A program made the translations under genes and the position numbers. Source: Polyangiaceae bacterium (GTDB lineage Bacteria; Myxococcota_A; Polyangia; Polyangiales; Polyangiaceae). From it: a DNA stretch of 6,193 nucleotides. Each line of letters opens with the position of its first letter. Position 1 is the first letter of the stretch. The notes beneath the pieces were generated by a model. It made no database searches. It saw nothing but the letters and a program-made list of their open reading frames with translations, and was not told the DNA's origin. Shown one piece after another: positions 1 through 6,193 of the stretch. Location of the stretch: NCBI GenBank assembly GCA_025934595.1, contig JAICXU010000215.1:1-6193 (forward strand). Reading direction: 5' to 3'.

Positions 1-319
1 GGCGATTTTGAGCGTTGCGCCGAGCGGCTTCTTTCGATGGACATTTCCCGCAGAAATCGCGCTCTTCATGAGCTCCTCGCCCATCAACGCGGTCATCTTG
101 CGATCGGTGCCCGTCGAGCGACGCGCCAGCGCGATGGCGGTCTCGATCTTCGCGATTCACCTCCTCGGTGACATGTGGTCGCCGCCGATCATCGGGCAGA
201 TCAGCGACATCACGAAGAGCATGCCTACCGCGATGCTGCTCATCCCATTCTTCTTCGCCCTCGCCGGCGTGCTTTGGTGGATGCGCAAACCGCCCGCGCG
301 GCTTATGACTACCGCGTGA
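1..319 (+). CDS. MFS transporter, C-terminal part (5'-truncated by window edge)
   Basis: The frame is open from base 2 and ends at TGA 317-319, giving 105 visible residues; the true start lies upstream of the window. This is the last part of a 12-helix inner-membrane secondary transporter. Three hydrophobic segments are visible at about residues 15-34, 43-64 and 75-93, fitting TM10-TM12. Between them sits PVERRASAMAVSIFAIHLLGD followed by SPPIIGQISD (residues 37-69). This Arg-rich loop, His-Leu-Leu-Gly-Asp helix and Gly-x-Ile-Ser-Asp pattern is what I know from the spinster-like branch of the MFS. The protein ends with a short basic tail after WWMRK. Substrate cannot be told from this fragment; spinster-like members are linked to lipids or organic anions in other organisms. 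Its stop overlaps the start of the next gene, so the two are probably co-transcribed and translationally coupled. Confidence 0.85.
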   Translation, partial: AILSVAPSGFFRWTFPAEIALFMSSSPINAVILRSVPVERRASAMAVSIFAIHLLGDMWSPPIIGQISDITKSMPTAMLLIPFFFALAGVLWWMRKPPARLMTTA

Positions 320-1638
320 AGCGCGTCGTTCTCTTTTTCTCGCTTTCGCTCGTGGCGTGCGCCCATACCGCGACGCCTCCGCCGAAGCCGGTCGCGACCG
401 CCACACCGGCGAGCAGCGCGCGTACGCCGAGCCATCCTGCGGACGACGACGCGCTCCACACGGACACCGATCTCCGCTTCCAAGGCATCTCCACCTCGCC
501 GCCGCCGGAGTTCATCGAAGACGACTATGCGGGCGCGCTCGCGAAAGCGAAGGCGGCGCACCTTCCTCTCTTCGTCGATTCATGGGCGACGTGGTGCCAC
601 AGCTGCATGAGCATGAAGCAGTTCGTGTTCACGAGCCTCGCCGTCGCGCAGGAGACGCCGAAGTTCGTGTGGCTCTCGATCGACACGGAAAATACGAAAA
701 ATGCCGCGTTTTTGGCGAAATTTCCGAACGCGGCGATCCCGACGCTCCGCGTGATCGATCCCGACACCGAGACGGCGCGATGGACATGGGAAGGCACGAT
801 GACCGCGCCCGAGCTCGTCGCCGCCCTCGAGCATGCGCGCGGCGCGAAGCCGAGCGATCCGTCGACGGACCAGCAAAATCGCGACGCGAACGTGATGCGC
901 CTCTACGACGAAAAAAAATTCGACGCATGTGCGAACGAGGCCGCCGAGAACGTCCACACGCTCGCGGGAACGCAACGCGTGGACATCGCGGTGATGGGAA
1001 CGACGTGCGCGCTCGAGCTTCCGAAAACGGCACAGCAAAAATATTTGCCGACGCTCGTGAAGGAGCTCGCGGCGATCGTGAACGATCCGAACATTCGAAT
1101 TTTGGCCGACGATCGATCCTCCGCCTACGAAGCGCTCGTCGACGCGGGCGAGGCGGCGGGCGAAAAGAACGCGGTCCACGAGAACGCGGTCGCGTGGGCG
1201 AAGTTCCTCGAAGGCGAGGCCGCGAAGGCGAAGACGCCGGCCGAGCGCGCCGTGTTCGATCCACATCGGCTCCTCGCCTACCTCGCGATGGGGGAGCCCG
1301 CGCGCGCCATTCCCATGCTCGAGCAAAGCCAAAGAGACTTTCCGAAGGACTTCAATCCGCCGGCGAGGCTCGCGCGCGCATACACGGAGCTCGGAAAATA
1401 CGACGACGCGATCGCCGCGTCCGATCGCGCCCTCACGCTCGCGCAAGGACCACGCCGCGTGCGCATCGAGCTCGGGAAAGCCGACGCGCAGGACAAGAAG
1501 GGCGACAAGGTCGGCGAAAAGAAGACGCTCGAAGAGACGCTCGCGTTCATCGCCACGCTGCCCGCGGCGCAGACCTCGTCGAAGCTGAAAGCTGCCGTCG
1601 ACGATCGATTGAAGAAGCTCGGCGCGAAAAAACCGTAG
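316..1638 (+). CDS. Thioredoxin-fold lipoprotein with C-terminal TPR-like repeats
   Basis: Predicted 440-residue periplasm-facing lipoprotein. I chose GTG at 316 because it opens directly into a lipoprotein signal: KR at 2-3, a hydrophobic stretch, and lipobox L12-V13-A14-C15. The frame stays open upstream to about base 175, but that part is Arg/His-rich shadow sequence over the MFS gene. Residue +2 is Ala, so by the E. coli Lol rule it should go to the outer membrane. A Pro/Ala/Thr-rich linker follows, then a thioredoxin domain at about 70-175 with active site W93-C94-H-S-C97, and the expected cis-Pro at I141-P142-T143. The order 'A..AKA..LPLFVDSWATWC..C' and the later 'VWLSIDTE' resemble the DsbD C-terminal domain/thioredoxin_7 group. 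Residues about 190-300 are helical and carry C205 and C231. TPR-like helix pairs appear at about 316-345 and 349-382. Likely role: thiol-disulfide exchange on envelope proteins, with the TPR region binding a partner; both are inferred. No Shine-Dalgarno is seen. Confidence 0.85.
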   Translation: MKRVVLFFSLSLVACAHTATPPPKPVATATPASSARTPSHPADDDALHTDTDLRFQGISTSPPPEFIEDDYAGALAKAKAAHLPLFVDSWATWCHSCMSMKQFVFTSLAVAQETPKFVWLSIDTENTKNAAFLAKFPNAAIPTLRVIDPDTETARWTWEGTMTAPELVAALEHARGAKPSDPSTDQQNRDANVMRLYDEKKFDACANEAAENVHTLAGTQRVDIAVMGTTCALELPKTAQQKYLPTLVKELAAIVNDPNIRILADDRSSAYEALVDAGEAAGEKNAVHENAVAWAKFLEGEAAKAKTPAERAVFDPHRLLAYLAMGEPARAIPMLEQSQRDFPKDFNPPARLARAYTELGKYDDAIAASDRALTLAQGPRRVRIELGKADAQDKKGDKVGEKKTLEETLAFIATLPAAQTSSKLKAAVDDRLKKLGAKKP

Positions 1639-1723
1639 CCACGCTGCGTCTGGCGTTTGCGCGCTAGCACGACTCGGCCGTGAAGTTTGCGGGAATTTAC
1701 GCCACGTTGCAGGCGAGCTGTCG

Positions 1724-1750
1724 TTGACCCCAGAGGTCCCCCCCTGCTAC
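1724..1750 (+). promoter_or_regulatory. Candidate housekeeping promoter for bamA
   Basis: The 163-base gap between the thioredoxin lipoprotein (stop at 1636-1638) and the bamA ATG at 1802 holds TTGACC at 1724-1729, a good match to a sigma-70-type -35 box. TGCTAC at 1745-1750 is a possible -10 with a 15-base spacer; CTACGA at 1747-1752 gives 17 bases but a worse match. Transcription would start near 1757 and leave a leader of about 45 bases. I see no convincing rho-independent terminator in the gap, so read-through from the upstream genes is also possible. An imperfect 10-base direct repeat (GCCACGCTGC at 1638-1647, GCCACGTTGC at 1701-1710) is present, of unknown meaning. Confidence 0.4.
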
Positions 1751-1801
1751 GAGCGGAGGCGCAGTTTTCCATCCTTCCGAGCTTACGTCCCCTCCCTTTC
1801 C

Positions 1802-4552
1802 ATGCGTCCCCGCCCGTCCCGCTCATGTCGGTCTTGCCGCGCCTCGCGCGCGCGGGCCAAAGCGCGGGGAAATAAGACGTTTTTCGCGTTCGTCGCGATC
1901 ATCGTCGCGTCGCTGACGCTGCTTTTCGTCTCGAGCCCCGCGACCGCGCAAACGCGAGGACGAAATCCCGCGGCGCCCCGTGCCCACGCAAATGCGGATG
2001 CAGGCGCGAGCGACGGAGGCGCAGCCAAGAACGATGGCGACGCGGGCGCGGCTCCTCCGACGCTCGACGTCGATGCGGGAGTTCCGACCTCGGGATCGCC
2101 GGACGCCGGCGTCGCGAGCTCGCTTCCCCTCGACGTCGCGCCGCAAGTTCGCGTGCCCGAGACCGAAGCCGAAAAGGCGGACGGAAGCCGCATCGCCGTC
2201 ATCGAGGTCACCGGCAACCGGCGCGTCGCGCAAGACGACGTCACGAGCTACTTGAAGGAAAAAGTCGGCGACATTTTTCATCCGCAAAATCTCACCGACG
2301 ACGTGCGCGCGCTCTGGGATGCGGGATTTTTCGACGACATCGAGGTCGATCTCAATCGCAAGGACGCGGGCGTCACGCTGCGATTTTTGGTGCGCGAGCG
2401 GCCCAACATCAAATCGGTCGAGTTCGAAGGCAACGAGGAGATCGAGAACGACAAGCTCCAAGAAGCGATCGAGGTGAAGCCGAACACGATCTTGAGCGTG
2501 CCGGCCGTGCGCCGCTCGGTCGACAAGATCAAGGACGCGTATTCGGAGAAGGGCTACTTCCTCGCCGACGTCGAGCAATCGATCGAGCCGCAGCGCGACA
2601 ACGAGGTCATCGTCCGCTTCAAGATCACCGAGCACCAGCCGGTCACGGTGCGGCGCATCACGTTCATCGGCAACGAGCACGTCACCGACGCCGAGCTACG
2701 CGAAGGCATGCAGACCGGGCAATCGAGCTTCTTTTCGTTCGGAAGCGGCGGCCCCTATCGGCAAGACATCTTCGAGCGCGACGTGCTCCTCCTCTCCGCG
2801 CTCTATTACGATCGAGGCTATTTGAGCGTGCAGATCGGCACGCCGCGCGTGATGCTGACGCCGGATCGCGAGGGCATCGAGATCACGATCACGATCCACG
2901 AAGGCCCGCGTTTCAAGATTCGTCAGCTCCGCATCTACGAGAAAGACAACGACGGCAACGAAATCGAGCCGATCGGCGGGCGTCGCGCGCTGCGCCAGAT
3001 GATCAACGCGAAGACCGGCGACTACTTCAATCGCGCCGAGATCGTGAAGGACCTCCAGTCCGTGCGCACGCTCTATCGCGACCACGGCTACTACTCGGTC
3101 GAGGCCGACCCCGAGACCGAGATCGACGCGGTCCATCAAGAAGTCGACATCGTCATACCGATCCACCGCGGGCCGCTCACGTACATCGAGCGCATCGAGG
3201 TGAAGGGCAACACGAAGACGCGCGACAAGGTCGTGCGCCGCGAAATGGAAATCGAAGAAGCGCAGCTCTACTCGGAGACGAAGATCGAGCAGAGCAAGCG
3301 CCGCATCACCGCGCTCGGCTATTTCGACAGAGTCGACGTCACGACCGAGCAAGGATCGGCGCCCGACAAAGTCATCCTCTACTTCGAGGTCTCGGAGCGT
3401 CCGACCGGCACGTTCCAAGTCGGCGCCGGCTTCTCGTCGGTCGAAAACTTCATCGCGACCGCACAGGTTCAACAAGCGAACCTCTTCGGAAATGGAACGT
3501 CGCTCGCGCTCCAAGCGCAGGTCTCTTCGCTGCGGCAGATCATCAGCTTGCGGTATTTCGAGCCGTATTTCCTCGATTCGGATTGGTCGATGAGCGCCGA
3601 GCTCTTCGATCAGCTCTACATTTTCCCCGACTTCGCGCGTCGCAGCTACGGCGGCTCGCTCACGTACGGTTACGCGCTCGTACAACCGTGGCTTCGTCTC
3701 TCGCTCACCGCGACGGCCGAGCACGACTCGGTCGACACGTCGGCGGTGAATACGTTCTTCGGGTACTCGAGCTCGCTCACGAATTTATTTCCGCGCTTGC
3801 CGCTCGCGAACTTGTTCAACGACGGTCGCACGTTCTCGCTGAGGCCCGCGCTCATTTACGACACGCGCGACAATCGCCTCTTTCCCACCGCCGGCGTGTA
3901 TTTGCAGCTCTCCACGGAGTGGGCGAACTCGCTCATCGGCAGCGAGATCGAGTTCTTGCGCCATCGCTTCACGGGCCGTTTCTATTATCCGCTCGGCGGA
4001 CAGACCCCTGGTCAACCGGGATCGGGCTTCGTCATCAAGCTGAACACCGAGGTCGGCTACATCACGAGCCCCTCGTCGCAAGGCGTGCCGATTTTCCAGC
4101 GCTTCTTCTTGGGCGGCATCTTGGACGTGCGCGGATTTTATCTCCGCAGCATCGGACCTCGCTTGCCGCTCAATCAATCGCTCGACGTGAACTCTCCGCC
4201 GATTTCGAACGGCGCGAACATCGGCGGTAACCTCGAGGCGTATTCGAATCTCGAGCTCGAGTTCCCGATCATCGACAAGGTCGGCATCCGCGGCGTCGTC
4301 TTCTACGACATGGGCAACGCGTGGAACACGGAAGATCAGTTTTGCCGCACGACGCCCGCGCCGCAGTTCGACAGGGTGGTCTCGCCGTGTTTCTCGGCGT
4401 CGTCGCTCCTGGATTTGCGCACGTCGACGGGCTTCGGCATTCGCTGGTTCTCCCCGCTCGGGCCGCTTCGTTTCGAATGGGGCTTCCCGCTCATGCCGCT
4501 TCCGTACGAGCAGCCGATGGACTTCGAGTTCACGATCGGAAACTTCTTCTGA
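1802..4552 (+). CDS. bamA: Outer membrane protein assembly factor BamA
   Basis: Core of the BAM complex, which folds and inserts beta-barrel proteins into the outer membrane. The predicted precursor is 916 residues. ATG 1802 is the only ATG/GTG/TTG in frame between the likely promoter and the signal peptide. The N-terminus is long and basic (about residues 1-25), then hydrophobic at 27-44, with a signal-peptidase-I-like site A47-T48-A49|Q50. A low-complexity linker (about 50-130) carries four DAG triplets. Five POTRA domains follow, starting near 131, 203, 281, 371 and 459, four of them with the V/I-x-G-N pattern near the start; five separates it from TamA, which has three. The barrel runs from about 535 to the end. 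It holds the lid-loop motif V776-R777-G778-F779, followed by IGPR, then FYDMGNAW and FSPLGPLRFEWGFPL as in E. coli BamA, and ends in Phe, the expected C-terminal signal. C848 and C863 lie in an extracellular loop. The protein is longer than E. coli BamA (810), mainly through the N-terminal linker. No Shine-Dalgarno is seen before the ATG. Confidence 0.95.
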   Translation: MRPRPSRSCRSCRASRARAKARGNKTFFAFVAIIVASLTLLFVSSPATAQTRGRNPAAPRAHANADAGASDGGAAKNDGDAGAAPPTLDVDAGVPTSGSPDAGVASSLPLDVAPQVRVPETEAEKADGSRIAVIEVTGNRRVAQDDVTSYLKEKVGDIFHPQNLTDDVRALWDAGFFDDIEVDLNRKDAGVTLRFLVRERPNIKSVEFEGNEEIENDKLQEAIEVKPNTILSVPAVRRSVDKIKDAYSEKGYFLADVEQSIEPQRDNEVIVRFKITEHQPVTVRRITFIGNEHVTDAELREGMQTGQSSFFSFGSGGPYRQDIFERDVLLLSALYYDRGYLSVQIGTPRVMLTPDREGIEITITIHEGPRFKIRQLRIYEKDNDGNEIEPIGGRRALRQMINAKTGDYFNRAEIVKDLQSVRTLYRDHGYYSVEADPETEIDAVHQEVDIVIPIHRGPLTYIERIEVKGNTKTRDKVVRREMEIEEAQLYSETKIEQSKRRITALGYFDRVDVTTEQGSAPDKVILYFEVSERPTGTFQVGAGFSSVENFIATAQVQQANLFGNGTSLALQAQVSSLRQIISLRYFEPYFLDSDWSMSAELFDQLYIFPDFARRSYGGSLTYGYALVQPWLRLSLTATAEHDSVDTSAVNTFFGYSSSLTNLFPRLPLANLFNDGRTFSLRPALIYDTRDNRLFPTAGVYLQLSTEWANSLIGSEIEFLRHRFTGRFYYPLGGQTPGQPGSGFVIKLNTEVGYITSPSSQGVPIFQRFFLGGILDVRGFYLRSIGPRLPLNQSLDVNSPPISNGANIGGNLEAYSNLELEFPIIDKVGIRGVVFYDMGNAWNTEDQFCRTTPAPQFDRVVSPCFSASSLLDLRTSTGFGIRWFSPLGPLRFEWGFPLMPLPYEQPMDFEFTIGNFF

Positions 4553-4560
4553 CGCGTCGC

Positions 4561-5451
4561 ATGCGCTCCTCGATCGTCGTCCTCGCGCTTTTTGCCGGTG
4601 CGTGCGCGAAGTCCGACGGGCTCGGCGCCGACGACATCGCGAAGCTCGATATTCTCGGATCGCCCGCCGAGGTCGCGCCGCGCATTCGCAAAGCAGACGC
4701 GAAAGGCACGCGCATCTACGCGAGCTTCGCCAAGGACGCGTTCTTCGATCAGCTGCAGCTCGATTGGAACGGCTCGCAGGGACGCGCCGCACCGCAATGG
4801 ATCGCGCTCGAAGCTTCGAAAGAGGTTACGAACGAGGAGCGGGCGCGGCTCGGCGCATCGCTGCACGGCGGTCTTCTTCCCGGTGACGCATGGATCTTCG
4901 GGCCGATTCGCATCGCGCTCAAGCAAAACGGATCGCTCGAAGGCACGATCGATCCGAAGCCGGGCGGTACGGCCAATCCTCTCTTCGAAAAACAGTCTTC
5001 GATCCTGATGCACGTGTTCGCGCACGCCGCGTTCGACGCTCCGCTCGGCGTGAGCGCCGAGGACATGCGCGATTTTTTCGGCGGAGGCTATCCAGTCGCG
5101 AGCCTCGCGAAGATCGATCCGGCGACGCCCTCGAGCAAAGCCGGAGCTCACGTCGTGTCCATTCTTCCGGGTGCGAGCGTAAACGCATCGAACATCGAGA
5201 TCGCGGTCGATCAACCTGCCCTCCCGTTCGTGCGACTCGACTGGGAGGCTGCTCCGGACGGCAAGCTCGGCAAAGTCGTTCTCACCGAGACGTGGACCGG
5301 AGATCACAAAGCGTTCGACGCATGCATGCGCAAGCGATCTCTCCCGGAAGGCGCGCACCTCGATGTCGGCGGCACCGTCGGATCTTTGTCGGGAAGTCTG
5401 ACCCGAGAAGCGTGGACGTCGTTCGTCGCGTCGCTCGACGCTTGCCGCTGA
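4561..5451 (+). CDS. Unrecognised lipoprotein downstream of bamA
   Basis: Predicted 296-residue lipoprotein of unknown function. ATG 4561 is chosen because it starts a short lipoprotein signal: R2, hydrophobic 5-11, lipobox A12-G13-A14-C15. The frame is open further upstream, but only as shadow sequence over the bamA 3' end. Residue +2 is Ala, suggesting the outer membrane by the Lol rule. No family is recognised. The mature part is soluble-looking and mixed alpha/beta, with no further membrane segment. It contains a Gly-rich stretch around DFFGGGYP and a basic-acidic C-terminal third. There are only two cysteines after the lipid-anchored one: C255 (DACMRKR) and C295, the second-last residue, which could form a disulfide. 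It begins 8 bases after the bamA stop with no Shine-Dalgarno, so translation is probably coupled to bamA. This context suggests a part in envelope or outer-membrane assembly, but the sequence does not show it. Confidence 0.85.
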   Translation: MRSSIVVLALFAGACAKSDGLGADDIAKLDILGSPAEVAPRIRKADAKGTRIYASFAKDAFFDQLQLDWNGSQGRAAPQWIALEASKEVTNEERARLGASLHGGLLPGDAWIFGPIRIALKQNGSLEGTIDPKPGGTANPLFEKQSSILMHVFAHAAFDAPLGVSAEDMRDFFGGGYPVASLAKIDPATPSSKAGAHVVSILPGASVNASNIEIAVDQPALPFVRLDWEAAPDGKLGKVVLTETWTGDHKAFDACMRKRSLPEGAHLDVGGTVGSLSGSLTREAWTSFVASLDACR

Positions 5452-5478
5452 GCCGATTTGCGGCGATAGATTTCGTTC

Positions 5479-6075
5479 ATGAAGAAGGATGCGCGTGTCG
5501 ACGCATACATCGAGAAATCAGCTGGATTTGCGCGCCCGGTCCTGAAGGCGCTTCGCAGCGCGATTCACGAAGCGTGTCCCGACGTGGAAGAAAAAGTGCG
5601 CTGGGGCATGCCGAGCTTCGACGTGAATGGCGGCCCCGTTTGTCAGCTCGCCGCGTTCAAAGCGCATTGTCGTTTCATCTTCTGGAACACCGGCGGCATG
5701 GCCAACACGCCCGATGACATGTTCGGTCACATCACGAGCGAAAAGGACTTGCCGTCGAAGAAAGCGATCGTCGCGATCGTGAAGAAAGCGGCGGCCGCGC
5801 GCGCGCGCAAGACGAAAGAAAAAGCGAACGAAAAAAAATCGCCGATGCCGAAACGCGCCGCGAAGCCGATGCCGAAAATGCCCGCCGATCTGGGAGCGGC
5901 GCTCGCGAAGGACAAAAAAGCGAAAGCGGCGTTCGATGCGTTCTCACCGAGTCACAAGCGCGAGTACATCGAGTGGATCACGGACGCGAAACACGAAGCG
6001 ACGCGCACGGCGCGAATTCAAAAAGCCATCGCGCAGTGCGCACAGAAGAAATCGCTGAATTGGAAGTACGCCTAG
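5479..6075 (+). CDS. DUF1801 + YdeI/OmpD-associated (OmdA) two-domain protein
   Basis: Predicted 198-residue cytoplasmic protein: no signal peptide and no membrane segment. Residues about 5-105 match the DUF1801 (YdhG-like) fold, with the family hallmarks W42-G-M-P-S-F47 and F60-K-A-H63 and the preceding acidic 'PDVEEKV' helix. A Lys/Ala/Pro-rich linker (about 106-133) joins it to an OmdA/YdeI-type helical domain at about 134-196. There the pattern is 'ALAKDKKAKAAFDAFSPSHK', then REYIEWI, DAKHEATRTARI and a closing LNWKY. This two-domain layout is known from annotated YdeI/OmpD-associated proteins, some called bacteriocin-protection proteins; the biochemical activity is not established, and DUF1801 has also been compared to frataxin-like folds. 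ATG 5479 gives the full DUF1801 domain and lies 27 bases after the previous stop, so it may belong to the bamA transcript. No Shine-Dalgarno is seen. Composition matches its neighbours. Confidence 0.88.
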   Translation: MKKDARVDAYIEKSAGFARPVLKALRSAIHEACPDVEEKVRWGMPSFDVNGGPVCQLAAFKAHCRFIFWNTGGMANTPDDMFGHITSEKDLPSKKAIVAIVKKAAAARARKTKEKANEKKSPMPKRAAKPMPKMPADLGAALAKDKKAKAAFDAFSPSHKREYIEWITDAKHEATRTARIQKAIAQCAQKKSLNWKYA

Positions 6076-6100
6076 GCCGAGGTCGAGGGCTGGCTCCGTC

Positions 6101-6193
6101 TCACGCGTGCAAGAACTTGAACGCGTGATTCCACTTCCCGCTCCTGATGCCGTGATGCACCCAGACGATGCACATCGGCTCGAGATAGCGTGA
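6101..6193 (-). CDS. 3' end of a convergent gene, partial, function unknown
   Basis: Reading the minus strand from the right edge gives 30 codons and a TGA at 6103-6101. The peptide includes RYLEPMCIVWVHHGIR and ends GKWNHAFKFLHA. The sequence is rich in Trp, His and Phe, and nearly every codon ends in G or C, as in real genes of this window and unlike the Arg-rich shadow frames. The stop falls 25 bases from the stop of the DUF1801/OmdA gene, the expected tail-to-tail spacing. The gene starts outside the window. I do not recognise the family from 30 residues. No hairpin terminator is visible in the 25-base gap (6076-6100), though an 8-base palindrome GCCTAGGC spans the plus-strand stop codon at 6070-6077. 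Confidence 0.5.
   Translation of the reverse strand, partial: SRYLEPMCIVWVHHGIRSGKWNHAFKFLHA

Noticed and set aside
911..918. Run of eight A (and a second one at 5831-5838) as possible slippage or frameshift sites
   Set aside because: Both encode Glu-Lys-Lys in frame and the proteins continue normally; no alternative frame product of interest follows.
580..1446. Long minus-strand open frame opposite the thioredoxin lipoprotein
   Set aside because: Arg-rich, low-complexity translation with no domain; it mirrors the high-GC codon use of the plus-strand gene, which has clear motifs.
357..1667. Plus-strand frame of over 400 codons within the thioredoxin lipoprotein region
   Set aside because: Composition is dominated by Arg, Gly and Ala with no motif; the overlapping frame has the lipobox, WCHSC and cis-Pro.
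1724..1801. TTG start at 1724 for a longer BamA
   Set aside because: The TTG is part of the likely -35 box, and the added 26 residues would push the signal peptide even further from the N-terminus.
2696..3724. Long minus-strand open frame opposite bamA
   Set aside because: Arg/Leu/Asp-rich shadow with no motif; the plus strand encodes unambiguous POTRA and barrel sequence here.
3785..5358. Two overlapping minus-strand frames across the bamA 3' end and the lipoprotein
   Set aside because: Very Arg-rich, no recognisable domain, and explained by GC-driven absence of stop codons.
6070..6100. Possible bidirectional terminator between the convergent genes
   Set aside because: Only an 8-base palindrome is present, with no stem-loop plus T-tract in either direction.
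1..6193. tRNA, rRNA, CRISPR, insertion sequence or phage attachment site
   Set aside because: No cloverleaf, repeat-spacer pattern, terminal inverted repeats or transposase/integrase coding was seen on either strand.

Overview
The window reads as a chromosomal fragment of a high-GC, Gram-negative bacterium with an outer membrane. Heavy GCG/CGC/GAG codon use, lipoproteins with long low-complexity heads, Asp-Ala-Gly-rich linkers and nearly no Shine-Dalgarno sequences suggest Myxococcota, probably class Polyangia. That placement is inferred from style and is not proven by any marker gene. No rRNA, tRNA, mobile element, CRISPR array or integrase is visible, and base and codon composition look even throughout.

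Layout, left to right. (1) Bases 1-319: the 3' end of a major-facilitator-superfamily (MFS) transporter, cut by the window edge. (2) 316-1638: a lipoprotein with a DsbD-gamma/thioredoxin-like domain (active site WCHSC) and a C-terminal TPR-like region; its GTG start overlaps the MFS stop by 4 bases. (3) 1639-1801: a 163-base gap with a plausible promoter (TTGACC...TGCTAC). (4) 1802-4552: bamA, the outer-membrane beta-barrel assembly protein, with a signal peptide, a DAG-rich linker, five POTRA domains and a 16-strand-type barrel. (5) 4561-5451: an unrecognised lipoprotein starting 8 bases after the bamA stop. (6) 5479-6075: a DUF1801 + YdeI/OmpD-associated (OmdA) two-domain protein. (7) 6101-6193 on the minus strand: the 3' end of a convergent gene that leaves the window.

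The centre of the window is an envelope-biogenesis locus: BamA flanked on both sides by lipoproteins. The usual bamA companions (skp/ompH, lpxD, fabZ, rseP) are absent from the part seen. The upstream lipoprotein has a redox-active thioredoxin fold, BamA carries a cysteine pair in a late extracellular loop, and the downstream lipoprotein has a C-terminal cysteine pair. A thiol link between them is possible but only inferred. I see no clearly new multi-gene system. The most notable points are the unusual place of the BamA cysteine pair, the tight pairing of bamA with an orphan lipoprotein, and the odd N-terminus of bamA.
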